Position numbers and translations under genes: made by a program. From Bacillus_AB infantis_C (GTDB lineage Bacteria; Bacillota; Bacilli; Bacillales; Cytobacillaceae): 64,000 nucleotides of DNA. Within the stretch, counting starts at the first letter, position 1, and each line of letters opens with the position of its first letter. The DNA is taken from positions 170,951-234,950 of the forward strand of contig NZ_JBNILH010000008.1 of the NCBI RefSeq assembly GCF_050107595.1, written 5' to 3'. The notes beneath the pieces were generated by a model. That model was not told the origin of the DNA, made no database searches, and saw nothing but the letters and a program-made list of their open reading frames with translations. Shown here one piece after another: positions 16,368 through 24,343 of the stretch.

Positions 16368-16910
16368 CTAGTGAGCCCTGTAGACCAGGATCTCGATTCC
16401 CTCTTCATTTTCTTCTATAAATGCCTGCTGCGGAGCAGTGCATATATTTTTCATGCAGAGCATATCTGAGAAGCAAAGTCCTGCATGATATGCGAGCAGC
16501 ATGGTAATATAATGTACATAATGAGGAAAATGCCAGCAGGCTGCGAGCAGAATTCCGTTGATGACAACAAAAGGCGCCAATAAAGCGATGATGAATACAG
16601 CCTTTGAAATGGGTTCAGTCACCCTGACATGGATCAGCGGAATGCCGAGCCTGAATGATACCTTCTTTTGCACCTTTTTCCCAAGATGGGCAACAGGGAG
16701 GAAGTGCAGCAGCTTATGGACGGGATATATCAGCCAAAAGCAGGCAATAAAAACAAAGAAATAATTATCATAAAAAGAAGATTGCACAAAATAATAAGAT
16801 GCAGGCACGTACAGACATATAAAGGTTATGATCATTGTAATGGAAGACAGGATAAATATTCTCTGGGATCCATAGTCTTTTGTGTAATTGATTGTCTTCC
16901 AGCAGTTCAT
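16368..16910 (-). CDS. DUF3267-type membrane protein
   Basis: A 180-residue protein. The start at 16910 is chosen for CGGAGG 8 nt upstream; the open frame beyond is probably not translated. About four hydrophobic segments are visible, with HKLLHFLP around residues 70-77 giving an HxxxH arrangement, the feature for which the DUF3267 family is called a putative zincin protease. The position next to yhaI and hpr suggests it corresponds to B. subtilis yhaJ. No substrate is known. Confidence 0.65.
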   Translation of the reverse strand: MNCWKTINYTKDYGSQRIFILSSITMIITFICLYVPASYYFVQSSFYDNYFFVFIACFWLIYPVHKLLHFLPVAHLGKKVQKKVSFRLGIPLIHVRVTEPISKAVFIIALLAPFVVINGILLAACWHFPHYVHYITMLLAYHAGLCFSDMLCMKNICTAPQQAFIEENEEGIEILVYRAH

Positions 16911-17095
16911 CGTATCAGCCTCCGAAGAGTATTCATGCGGTTTTTCTAAAAAACTCACAAGGGATACTTTACGATGATTGGAATAAAAAATCAATAATAA
17001 AAAAACGACATTTTTCACCAATTTGATTGTATAATTAGCTAAGCAAAGAACATGCATAAAAATAGAATGGGTAATTCAAAAGCGGGGACTCTTTT

Positions 17096-17431
17096 ATGAA
17101 TATCGGGGAACTATTAGAACGAATTGAAAAACTGGAATATCATCAGACACTTTTATTGATGATGGCTTCCGGGCAGACATTGCCATTCTATAGAATGGTT
17201 GTCGAAAAATCGCTGGCTCAAGAAGAGGTATCACAATTCTTCCACCTTTGTGATGAACTGAGCAAAGAACTTGAAGAGCAAAAAGCGGAAGGGTTTGTTT
17301 ACTTTCATCCGCTTTATACAGAATTTAAGCATAAGCTGCATCCATCACTAAAACCTGAGATGGTGATCCCTGCCTGCCTCAGGCAGAACCTGTTCATGGA
17401 TCTTATGTCAGAACTCAATAAGTATCTGTAG
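17096..17431 (+). CDS. yhaI: YhaI family protein (DUF1878)
   Basis: Soluble, helical, 111 residues (MNIGELLERIEKLEYHQTLL ...). GGGGA stands 7 nt before the start. Sequence character and place beside hpr match B. subtilis YhaI, a DUF1878 protein of unknown function with a solved structure. It converges with hpr, and the two stop codons are separated by a single base. Confidence 0.85.
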   Translation: MNIGELLERIEKLEYHQTLLLMMASGQTLPFYRMVVEKSLAQEEVSQFFHLCDELSKELEEQKAEGFVYFHPLYTEFKHKLHPSLKPEMVIPACLRQNLFMDLMSELNKYL

Positions 17432-17432
17432 T

Positions 17433-18008
17433 CTAAACGATTTCTTTCTCTGCAGTCTCTTTTTTCTTCAGTTTGCCTTCTTCATCTACGAATTCGCCTT
17501 CTATATTGGCGAAAGACTTTTCAAAAATCTCCATAAAGTCATCTCCATATATATTGCGGACGATCGCCATGACTTCAACAAAATCCGGAAACTTTCCATA
17601 CAGATCCCTCAAGGGCATTGCACCGGAAAAGACGGCGTTGGTTTCTGGCTCATAACTCTCCATCAGTTCGAGTAAAACGCTTTCACCCTTTTCAGTCAGC
17701 TGAATATACGTATTTCTTTTATCAGTTTCTTTTTTGGAGAATTTCAGAAGGCCCCTTTCTTCCAGTTTTTTAGAGAAATTAAAGGCTGTCGACACATGCA
17801 TGACACCGAATTTGGCCACATCAGAAATGGAGGCGCCATTTAAATGGTACGCAATCCAGATAATATGGTGTTCGTTGATATTCAGGTCAAACGGCTTGAT
17901 CCATTGCTGCCAGTCCTTCTCAATCGATTTCCATAAAGCCTTGCTGATTTGAGCTATCCGTTGGCTAAAAAGCATCGCTTCCTTCATTGAATAATGTTTT
18001 TCCGTCAT
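17433..18008 (-). CDS. hpr: HTH-type transcriptional regulator Hpr (ScoC), MarR family
   Basis: Transition-state regulator of 191 residues. A MarR winged helix covers about 30-125: ASISDVAKFGVMHVSTAFNF is the recognition region and KETDKRNTYIQLTEKG the wing. In B. subtilis it represses extracellular proteases and sporulation genes. Start ATG at 18008 after GGTGGA. The 3' end abuts yhaI with no room for a terminator. The tail is very charged (EEGKLKKKETAEKEIV). The name is supported by the long N-terminal helix and by synteny with yhaI and yhaH. Confidence 0.92.
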   Translation of the reverse strand: MTEKHYSMKEAMLFSQRIAQISKALWKSIEKDWQQWIKPFDLNINEHHIIWIAYHLNGASISDVAKFGVMHVSTAFNFSKKLEERGLLKFSKKETDKRNTYIQLTEKGESVLLELMESYEPETNAVFSGAMPLRDLYGKFPDFVEVMAIVRNIYGDDFMEIFEKSFANIEGEFVDEEGKLKKKETAEKEIV

Positions 18009-18210
18009 CTATAAATCCACCTACTTTTTTATTCTCTATTATCATTATGCCAATAAAACAAAAATTAATAAAGGTATAAATATACAAAATTTTTAGAAAA
18101 TCAGCCTAATAAATATTATATTAGGTGTTCAGGGGCATTACAGCAAGGGTTTATTAAAAGAACTGCTAAAATAACAATTTTTATAATATATTACTTTTCG
18201 GCTTAAAATG

Positions 18211-18263
18211 AAAAAATCCTTCTTTAATTGAAGGATTTTTCTTCAAAAAAGAAGGATTTTTTA
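18211..18263 (-). terminator. Double-armed terminator of yhaH
   Basis: AAAAAATCCTTC (18211-18222) can pair with GAAGGATTTTT at 18230-18240 or with a second copy at 18251-18261. On the minus strand GAAGGATTTTTTC ends the transcript. Confidence 0.7.
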
Positions 18264-18491
18264 TTGTTTAGAATTATATCTTCTGTAAGTCTTGTGGATC
18301 ATTATCGATTCTTGATCACGTCCAGCAGCTGCGCCGTGGTCACAAGCCAAACCTCCCAAAAAGGCAAAGAACGCCTTTCCGGGAAGTTCGTCTTGAGGCC
18401 CCCAGGATGGGGGTCATGCAGACGTTGCCACAGGACGTGGCGTTCTTAGTCTGCGTTCCTTAAGGGTAGTCAAGGCGCTTGCGCTTTTGTT
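18264..18491 (+). repeat. Dispersed repeat family A, full copy
   Basis: Longest complete copy. Modules in order: GTCCAGCAGCTGCGCC; GGCAAAGAACGCC hairpin between CACAAGCC and TCGTCTTGAGGC; CCCCCAGGATGGGGG hairpin; GCCACAGGACGTGGC hairpin; TTCTTAGTCTGCGTTCCTTA; AAGGCGCTTGCGCTTTT. It fills the gap between hpr and yhaH. Confidence 0.75.
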
Positions 18492-18498
18492 TTTATCT

Positions 18499-18870
18499 TC
18501 AATTAGAGCCGGATTTTGAATTGCCGATTGAATTTTCCAGCTCTGTCAATGACTGCTCAATTGATTGAAGATCTCTTTGCAGTTCCAGCTTTTGCGGGCG
18601 GATTGCATTCTGCCAATCAGATACTGAGTGCTTTATATCTGATACGAAATCACCCAGGTGTGCTTTTCCCTGGATCGAAGCATAGGAAGCGGATCTTTTC
18701 AGCTCCATAAAATCTGTCTTGAGCTCAGCCAGCTGGCTGCCGACTGCTTCTTTATTGTCTTTGAACATCTTCCGGGTGTCCCTGCCTGAGGCTGGAGCAG
18801 ACAGCAATGTGCTGATGCCGGCTGCCGTTCCTCCGATCAGGAATCCCAGCAGTAAGGATTTGGCTTTCAT
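18499..18870 (-). CDS. yhaH: YtxH-domain protein YhaH
   Basis: Membrane-anchored protein of 123 residues. An N-terminal helix (LLLGFLIGGTAAGISTLLSAP, within residues 6-26, and ASGRDTRK following) is the YtxH signature; the rest is a long amphipathic, coiled-coil-like region. The start ATG at 18870 follows GAGGTGAT. YtxH proteins are general-stress or spore-associated, without a known biochemical role. Located between hpr and trpP as in B. subtilis. Confidence 0.85.
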   Translation of the reverse strand: MKAKSLLLGFLIGGTAAGISTLLSAPASGRDTRKMFKDNKEAVGSQLAELKTDFMELKRSASYASIQGKAHLGDFVSDIKHSVSDWQNAIRPQKLELQRDLQSIEQSLTELENSIGNSKSGSN

Positions 18871-19069
18871 CAATTATCACCTCTGAGTCTCTTTTTATAT
18901 CAATTCTGCTTCTTACAACATATTCCTCTAATGTTCAGGCTGTTATGTTACTTTTCCTTTATCACAACTTCGCATTGCTTAAACATTGCCGGGGCTTTTG
19001 TTCATAGGTATCTTTCATTTTGAATAAAGATGGAATAGCAAGTATTTAACCGGTGGAAGGGGTGGTTAT

Positions 19070-19294
19070 TTGAACGGAGCAGCATCGCTGTTGTTTGCCT
19101 TGTGCGGAGTTTTGTTCCTGGGGGCGGTTTATTATGTGCTGGCTTCCAAAAAGCCGGGCGTGTATCCTCCTAAATCAATTTTGAAAGAAAAGGGCAGTGG
19201 CGCTTGCGGGGGCGGGAGCTGTTTTCTTTCTGCTGGCATTTATTTTGACTGGATTTTCCTAATGCCCGCGAAGGGTTCTCGAACGTTTAAATGA
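19070..19294 (+). CDS. Small membrane protein with an apparent frameshift
   Basis: TTG start at 19070 with AAGGGGTGG 5 nt upstream. The first ~40 residues read well: a membrane helix (ASLLFALCGVLFLGAVYYVL), then KKPGVYPPKSILKE. After the A-rich stretch near 19187-19195 this frame turns into a cysteine- and glycine-rich tail of unlikely composition. In the +1 frame the DNA instead encodes LAGAGAVFFLLAFILTGF and stops at 19260-19262, a second membrane helix. The intact gene was probably a two-helix protein of ~64 residues. A one-base indel (real or sequencing) is the simplest explanation. Family not recognised. Confidence 0.55.
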   Translation: MNGAASLLFALCGVLFLGAVYYVLASKKPGVYPPKSILKEKGSGACGGGSCFLSAGIYFDWIFLMPAKGSRTFK

Positions 19295-19339
19295 ATTTAG
19301 ATTCAATATTACAGTATTAGTATTGATTAATACATTGGT

Positions 19340-19470
19340 GTTGATTTCCGTTCCTGGCACTTCGCTTTCCGCGGGGCGGAGCCTTAGCCTCCTCACCGCA
19401 AGCGGCTGCGGGGTCTCAACTCTTCCTCTATATCCCGCAGGAGTCTGCGTGCCTTCACTGCAATCAACAG
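19340..19470 (-). repeat. Dispersed palindromic repeat family B, copy 2
   Basis: Starts GTTGATTTCCGTTCCTGGCA and ends CTTCACTGCAATCAACAG; inner CTTTCCGCGGGGCGG and CGGGGTCTCAAC blocks. It is inverted relative to copy 1 and copy 4. Confidence 0.75.
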
Positions 19471-19553
19471 GCTTATAAAGGTAAATGGTGATTTATCAAG
19501 AAAAGATTTTCCTTCTTGGGTAACTAATATGCACCACTGTATTGAAATGCAGT

Positions 19554-19738
19554 CTGTTGATTTCCGTCCCAGGCCCTTAGCTTTCGGCGGGGAGGCGCTG
19601 GCCTTCTCTTTGCTGCTCCTGGTGGGGCTCAGATTTCTATTTTCCCCAGAGCGCGAATCATCTTCCTCGAGCTTTCATCACATGAAAATACGCTGCATTT
19701 TATAAGGAGTCCATGCCTTGCGCGCTCCAATCAACAGG
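19554..19738 (-). repeat. Dispersed palindromic repeat family B, degenerate copy 3
   Basis: Begins CTGTTGATTTCCGTCCCAGG and ends GCGCTCCAATCAACAGG, with a longer and more diverged interior (185 bp). It lies ~85 bp from copy 2 in the same orientation. Together the two fill most of the 550-bp gap between the frameshifted gene and trpP. Confidence 0.6.
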
Positions 19739-19778
19739 GGTTTTTAATAACAAAATCAGGCACAATTTTAAACACAAG

Positions 19779-19826
19779 AAAAAAGGGTACGGAAGATAAG
19801 TTATCTTCCATACCCTTTTTCTTTTT
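19779..19826 (-). terminator. Terminator of trpP
   Basis: AAAAAGGGTACGGAAGATAA pairs with TTATCTTCCATACCCTTTTT with one mismatch; T/A runs on both sides allow bidirectional action. Confidence 0.85.
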
Positions 19827-19845
19827 CTCTTTTTCAAGAGAGGTT

Positions 19846-20367
19846 TTATGTGTGGCTTGCTGTCAGTTTTGTTCTTTTGATGATGCTCATGGCAACCGGG
19901 TAAAGGATGATCATCGCAACTGTGTTGACAGCTGCTGCAGGAAGGACCACAGCTACGAACAATGCGGCAAAGGTTCCCGGCAATCCTGCAATCAAAAGGG
20001 CTGAAGTCAGGAATACTGCTCCTGAAATAATGGTGCCGGCGGCAGTCAGGACCGCTGCTGAAACAACTGAACCATTAAACTTCTTAACTGCTAAAAACAA
20101 ACCGAAAAATACAAATGCAGTGATAGGCTTATCGATGATGTTTGGGATCTGTCCTGCTGGAAAAGTAGTCGTCAGGGCGGAAATCAGTCCTGTTGCAAGA
20201 CCCAGTAAAAACACACTTTTCTTTTCAGGAAAAAGGATAATCCCGAGGAACATCATGGTGAGCATCATGTCAGGTTTCATTCCCAGGAAAAATCCCGGAA
20301 CAACGGCATGAAGGACAGCACCCATTCCAATAAGCAATGATAAAGCAACTAAATTCTTTGTATTCAA
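19846..20367 (-). CDS. trpP: Tryptophan transporter TrpP
   Basis: Integral membrane protein of 173 residues with about five to six hydrophobic helices (for example LVALSLLIGMGAVLHAVVPG and MMLTMMFLGIILF). It corresponds to B. subtilis TrpP (YhaG), the tryptophan importer encoded between yhaH and serC. Translation starts at TTG 20367 with AGGAGAGG upstream. The ribosome site lies inside an array of GAG/TAG triplets expected to bind TRAP. So tryptophan excess should block translation of its own importer. Confidence 0.92.
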   Translation of the reverse strand: MNTKNLVALSLLIGMGAVLHAVVPGFFLGMKPDMMLTMMFLGIILFPEKKSVFLLGLATGLISALTTTFPAGQIPNIIDKPITAFVFFGLFLAVKKFNGSVVSAAVLTAAGTIISGAVFLTSALLIAGLPGTFAALFVAVVLPAAAVNTVAMIILYPVAMSIIKRTKLTASHT

Positions 20368-20369
20368 TT

Positions 20370-20407
20370 CTAACCTCTCCTCTTCTCAGCTATTCTCGCT
20401 CTTTCTC
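20370..20407 (-). promoter_or_regulatory. TRAP-binding triplet array over the trpP ribosome site
   Basis: On the minus strand, eight (G/T)AG triplets lie at 20405-20407, 20399-20401, 20395-20397, 20390-20392, 20385-20387, 20380-20382, 20375-20377 and 20370-20372. The last six repeat exactly every 5 nt. The array covers the Shine-Dalgarno sequence and ends 2 nt before the TTG start. This is the arrangement known for B. subtilis trpP, where tryptophan-loaded TRAP blocks ribosomes. Confidence 0.88.
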
Positions 20408-20448
20408 TTCCTGCAGTGCACTCTTGCCTGCAGCGAAAAGTTACTCGT

Positions 20449-20477
20449 ATTATACCACACTATGAATTAAGATGAAA
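20449..20477 (-). promoter_or_regulatory. trpP promoter
   Basis: Minus strand TGGTATAAT (complement of 20449-20457) is a perfect extended -10; the -35 (TTTCAT or TTCATC) is weak. Confidence 0.55.
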
Positions 20478-20493
20478 CGGAATATGCTTCTGT

Positions 20494-21573
20494 TCAATTT
20501 TTATTTTTGAATTTTCTCATAAATTCAGCTAATTTCTCAGCATGTTCAAGCGGGACAGCGTTATAGATGGATGCCCGGCAGCCGCCAATTGACCTGTGGC
20601 CGTTCAGTCCCACGAATCCCGCTTCCCTGGCTGACTGGAGGAATTGGCTTGCAGCTTCTTTGGAATGGAGGTTAAACGTGATATTCATTTGAGAGCGGCT
20701 GTCTTTTCTGCTATGCCCCAGATAATAGCCTTCACTGTCATCGATGCGGCTGTATATCAGCTCCGCTTTCTGCCTGTTCCTTTCAGCGATAGCAGTTAGC
20801 CCTCCTTCTTTTTGCACCCATTCGAGCACAAGCTTCAGCATATAGATGGCAAGCGTCGGAGGCGTATTATAAAGAGACTGGCTCTTGCTGTGCGTAAAAT
20901 AGTCAAGCATAACCGGAAGATCTTCCCGGGGCCCTGCCAGCAGGCTTTTTTTCATGATGACTGCAGTTACCCCCGAAGGGCCCATATTCTTCTGGGCTCC
21001 GGCATAAATGATATCAAATTTGCTTACATCAATTTCTCTGCTCATGATGTCGCTCGACATATCGGCAGCAAGAGGGATATCTGTCTCGGGAAATTCCTGC
21101 CACTGAGTTCCGTAAATTGTGTTGTTGCTCGTAAGGTGTAGATAGGCAGCATCTTTCAGTTCTGCCAGGTCTGAGAGCTGTGGTATATAGCGGTATGTAC
21201 CTTCTTTGCTTGAAGCAGCTGCTGCCGTTTTGCCGATTTTGGCAGCTTCTTTCATGGCTTTTTCAGCCCATGATCCTGTCAGGGCATAATAGCCTGTTTT
21301 GCCTTCTGCCAAAAGGTTCATCGGCAGCATGGTAAATTGAAGGCTCGCCCCGCCCTGGAGAAAGAGGACCTCATAATCATCCGGCACACTTAGAATCTGC
21401 CGAAGCAGCGTTTTCGCCCCTTCATGCACCTCCTCATATTCCCGGCTCCTGTGGCTTAGCTCCATGACACCCATTCCAGTTCCGTTAAAATCAAGCCAGT
21501 TCCGCTGCGCCTCCTCCAGTACAGAAAGAGGGAGGGCCGCCGGGCCGGCATTGAAATTCAATGCACGTTTCAT
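20494..21573 (-). CDS. serC: Phosphoserine aminotransferase SerC
   Basis: PLP-dependent aminotransferase of 359 residues converting 3-phosphohydroxypyruvate to phosphoserine, the second step of serine synthesis. Family marks: the N-terminal LNFNAGPAALP, the PLP lysine in YAGAQKNMGPSGV, and the substrate-binding GLNGHRSIGGCRASIYNA near the C-terminus. Three ATGs in a row precede the gene. The innermost (21573) is best spaced from GGGAGGT at 21580-21586. It is transcribed toward trpP but has its own spacing and probably its own promoter. Confidence 0.96.
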   Translation of the reverse strand: MKRALNFNAGPAALPLSVLEEAQRNWLDFNGTGMGVMELSHRSREYEEVHEGAKTLLRQILSVPDDYEVLFLQGGASLQFTMLPMNLLAEGKTGYYALTGSWAEKAMKEAAKIGKTAAAASSKEGTYRYIPQLSDLAELKDAAYLHLTSNNTIYGTQWQEFPETDIPLAADMSSDIMSREIDVSKFDIIYAGAQKNMGPSGVTAVIMKKSLLAGPREDLPVMLDYFTHSKSQSLYNTPPTLAIYMLKLVLEWVQKEGGLTAIAERNRQKAELIYSRIDDSEGYYLGHSRKDSRSQMNITFNLHSKEAASQFLQSAREAGFVGLNGHRSIGGCRASIYNAVPLEHAEKLAEFMRKFKNKN

Positions 21574-21791
21574 CATCATACCTCCCTATAGTGCTTTAAA
21601 GAATAAAAACTTTATTTCATCCTATCAGAAACAGAAAGAAAGTAAACAAAAAAGTTGGAATGTTTTAAAAATAGCAAAAAGGATTACTTGCTGCTATTTG
21701 GTCAGGAAGCTGTCTTAATGATTGAGGCTCTTTGATTTGAAGGGGAATGGAACAAACGGGCAGCCCTGCAGTATAAGCAGCTGGTTCCCGC

Positions 21792-21839
21792 AAAAAAAAA
21801 CGCACCGCAGCCAGCTGACGGCTTCAATGCGTTTTTTTT
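21792..21839 (-). terminator. Terminator of hit
   Basis: AAAACGCA ... TGCGTTTT with an inner AGCC/GGCT pairing, and poly-A/poly-T on both flanks. Confidence 0.75.
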
Positions 21840-21848
21840 GACGAATCA

Positions 21849-22268
21849 TTAAAGATGGCTGCTGATTCCTTCGGCAATCTGCTTCAGATCCTCAGGAGAG
21901 TATTCATCCTGGTGGGTTTTCCATACAGCGCCGAAACCGTCGCCTTTTCCATAGCGGGGGATGAGGTGCAGATGGAAATGGAATACCGACTGTCCTGCTG
22001 CTTCGCCATTGTTATTCAAAGAATTGAGGCCGATTGGGTCAAATTCCTCTTTGATGGCGCTGGCGATGGCAGGAACGGACTCATAAAGGTGTGCCGCGAT
22101 TTCGGGAGTCAGCTCGTAAAGATTTTCTTTATGTACTTTCGGGACGACAAGTGTATGGCCCTTCGTTACCTGGCTGATGTCCAGGAAAGCATACACATGT
22201 TCATTTTCATAAACTTTCGCTGATGGGATTTCCCCATTGATGATTTTGCAAAAAATACAATCCTGCAT
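21849..22268 (-). CDS. hit: HIT family nucleotide-binding protein Hit
   Basis: Histidine-triad hydrolase of 139 residues. The catalytic motif HFHLHLIPR (HxHxHxx) is present. The N-terminal CIFCKIINGEIPS supplies two cysteines as in zinc-binding HIT proteins. The family hydrolyses phosphoramidates of AMP and related nucleotides. The start at 22268 has GGGCAGGTG upstream. Position between serC and ecsA matches B. subtilis hit. Confidence 0.95.
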   Translation of the reverse strand: MQDCIFCKIINGEIPSAKVYENEHVYAFLDISQVTKGHTLVVPKVHKENLYELTPEIAAHLYESVPAIASAIKEEFDPIGLNSLNNNGEAAGQSVFHFHLHLIPRYGKGDGFGAVWKTHQDEYSPEDLKQIAEGISSHL

Positions 22269-22425
22269 AATGGCACCTGCCCTTTCTTTTTCTCAATATT
22301 TTACCATACCAGGGGATGTGAGGAGAAATCATTCGCCAATTTTGCCGGCTAAGGAAAGATTAAAGGATAATGAGGGAGGATGGCGAACTTACAAAGGAGT
22401 GTATTTATTTAGGAGGAGTATCAGG

Positions 22426-23064
22426 GTGGGTTCAAGAATCATGCATCTGCTGGCAGCCGATATGGCTGCAGAAAAATTAAAGATCAGGGATAAGGCTTCC
22501 TTTTTGCTCGGCGGGATTGCACCTGATGCTGTTTCGCCAAAGGAGCTGTCTCATTTTTACACGGGGAATGCTGAAGATTTCTCAAGGTCGATTGATTATG
22601 AAGCGTTCCTTGAAAAGTACCGGCATACAAGCAATCATGCTTTTATCTTTGGATATTATGCACATCTGATTGCCGATGACCTTTGGCTTAAGGGATTTTA
22701 TCTGCCATGGCTGAGAAACAGGCTGGATAAGGATGAAGGAATCTTGAAGCTTTACCATGGGGATTTCGGACTCTTAAATGGCAAGCTGCTTGCTGCTTAT
22801 AGAAGCAGCAGCCTTGATTCGATACTGAATGAGAATAAGAAAATGCCTGATTTGGAGGAGGTGCCGTCCCATGCCGTTAGTGATTTTGTCCCGCATTGCC
22901 TTGCTGATATGGAGTACGGTGAGGATGCACTGGCTGCGCCGCTAAAGGTGTTCACTTTTGACCAGATTGCAGGTTATGTGGAAACAGCTGCAGAGCTTGC
23001 CTGCTTGAAAATCGAACAGGCTGCCGCCCGGCTAGAAGAAGCCGCTGATTTATTTGCAGACTAG
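22426..23064 (+). CDS. Zinc-dependent phospholipase C-like protein
   Basis: A 212-residue protein. GTG at 22426 is chosen because AGGAGGAG lies 7 nt upstream; the frame is open further 5' but reads poorly. Conserved histidine/aspartate positions of the bacterial Zn_dep_PLPC family are visible: MHLLAADMAAEKL near the start, LLGGIAPDAV (~29-38), SNHAFIFGYYAHLIADDLW (~69-87). These would bind zinc. It probably acts on phosphodiester or related substrates; true activity is unknown. No signal peptide is seen. It stands between hit and ecsA, followed by a GC-rich hairpin. Confidence 0.75.
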   Translation: MGSRIMHLLAADMAAEKLKIRDKASFLLGGIAPDAVSPKELSHFYTGNAEDFSRSIDYEAFLEKYRHTSNHAFIFGYYAHLIADDLWLKGFYLPWLRNRLDKDEGILKLYHGDFGLLNGKLLAAYRSSSLDSILNENKKMPDLEEVPSHAVSDFVPHCLADMEYGEDALAAPLKVFTFDQIAGYVETAAELACLKIEQAAARLEEAADLFAD

Positions 23065-23094
23065 CTGCAGGTTTGCGGGTTAAACATCATAAAG

Positions 23095-23125
23095 AAAACA
23101 GGATCCGGTGAGGATCCTGCTCTTT
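23095..23125. terminator. Hairpin after the phospholipase-like gene
   Basis: CAGGATCC (23099-23106) pairs perfectly with GGATCCTG (23112-23119). The plus strand is followed by CTCTTT. The minus strand has a better U-tract (GTTTTCTTT), so it could also end a minus-strand transcript from the repeat region to its right. Confidence 0.6.
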
Positions 23126-23170
23126 CTGAAGGGGAAATCACTTCGCTGAAACGTTCTATTACAGGTTATT

Positions 23171-23470
23171 CTCTGCGACAAACACCTCATTTATTAAAAT
23201 GGTCAGTGCTTAGTGAGAGATCTGATCCTTGTTCAAGCGTACCATCCCCTTGATTCTTTATAGGTTTCACAACTTATAAAGCCGGCTGATGGGTCTTTGA
23301 TAAACACCTCATTCCAGAAGAATGTCATGTGTTCCAAGTATCTGGTTAATTGGCACTCCTGTGCAATGCAACCATCCCCTTATAGCAACGCTGGAAGCTT
23401 ATATTGAATGAAATTGGTCTTTGACAGACACCTCATTTCAATTGATGAAAATCATCTTTCCCCTTCATAG
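23171..23470. repeat. Noncoding ~122-nt tandem repeats (2.5 copies)
   Basis: CACCTCAT preceded by GACAAA/GATAAA/GACAGA occurs at 23183-23190, 23305-23312 and 23429-23436 (spacing 122 and 124). ACCATCCCCTT follows in the first two units at 23241 and 23371; the third unit is shortened to TCATCTTTCCCCTT at 23453. Unit 2 contains a hairpin (GGCACTCCTGTGC). No reading frame spans the region. Plus-strand CACCTC resembles an anti-Shine-Dalgarno sequence; the minus strand has many GGA motifs. A small-RNA locus is possible but unproven. Confidence 0.6.
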
Positions 23471-23602
23471 ATTATAATGCCCAGCGAAAGGGGAGTTATG
23501 CAGCGGAGATTAATTTTCTGTCTGGACCCTGCTTCAATCTTTTGCTGGCGCAGCCATTTTGTTAAACTAGAAGCATCACAATAGATGGAAGGGCGTTTTG
23601 GA

Positions 23603-24343
23603 ATGTCTTTGTTGAATATAAAAAATATAACAGGAGGCTATACGAGTAATCCTGTTCTGAAGGATGTTTCCTTCACTGTGAATGCAAATGAAATTGTCGG
23701 CCTGATTGGATTGAATGGAGCAGGCAAAAGTACGACGATCAAGCATGTCATCGGGCTGATGGAGCCGCATTCCGGGGAAATCACAATCGATGGATCTCCA
23801 TTTCCCAAGGATAAGGAGACATACAGAAGGAAATTCGCGTTTGTGCCGGAAACCCCGATCCTTTATGATGAACTGACGCTTGAGGAACATCTGAGGATGA
23901 CAGCGATGGCTTATGGCCTTGAAGAAAAAGAATATCTGGAAAGAATGAAGAGCCTTCTGAAGGAATTCCGGATGGAAAAGCGGCTGAAATGGTTCCCTGC
24001 CCATTTTTCAAAGGGAATGAAGCAAAAGGTCATGATTATGTGCGCTTTCCTGGTGCAGCCCTCACTATATATAGTGGACGAACCATTTGTCGGCCTGGAC
24101 CCGCTAGGCATCCAATCGCTTCTTGACCTTATGAAGAAGATGAAGGAGGAAGGTGCTGGCATATTGATGTCCACTCATATCCTTGCGACAGCGGAGCGGT
24201 ATTGCGACCGTTTTGTCATTCTCCACGAGGGCAAAGTGAGGGCGGCAGGCACACTTTCTGAGCTGCAGCAGCAATTCTCCATGCCGGGTGCGACACTTGA
24301 TGATCTATATATCCAGCTGACAAAGGAAGAAGACTATGTTTGA
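23603..24343 (+). CDS. ecsA: ABC transporter ATP-binding protein EcsA
   Basis: ATPase of 246 residues. Walker A GLNGAGKST (~37-45), signature FSKGMKQK, Walker B LYIVDEPFVGLDP, H-loop STH. ATG 23603 (MSLLNIKN) fits the known N-terminus and has GGAAGGG upstream; an earlier ATG at 23585 lacks a ribosome site. With EcsB it forms an exporter that in B. subtilis affects protein secretion, competence and sporulation. EcsAB has also been tied to intramembrane proteolysis. Overlaps ecsB by 8 bp. Confidence 0.95.
   Translation: MSLLNIKNITGGYTSNPVLKDVSFTVNANEIVGLIGLNGAGKSTTIKHVIGLMEPHSGEITIDGSPFPKDKETYRRKFAFVPETPILYDELTLEEHLRMTAMAYGLEEKEYLERMKSLLKEFRMEKRLKWFPAHFSKGMKQKVMIMCAFLVQPSLYIVDEPFVGLDPLGIQSLLDLMKKMKEEGAGILMSTHILATAERYCDRFVILHEGKVRAAGTLSELQQQFSMPGATLDDLYIQLTKEEDYV

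Noticed and set aside
19340..19738. Insertion-sequence remnant
   Set aside because: Complementary ends are present but there is no transposase reading frame and no visible target duplication; described as family B repeats instead.
22237..22425. N-terminal extension of the phospholipase C-like protein
   Set aside because: The extension overlaps the hit promoter region and reads poorly; GTG 22426 has a strong AGGAGGAG site and gives the conserved N-terminus.
23171..23470. CRISPR-like array
   Set aside because: Repeat units are ~122 nt, diverged and only 2-3 in number; no short identical repeats with regular spacers and no cas genes.
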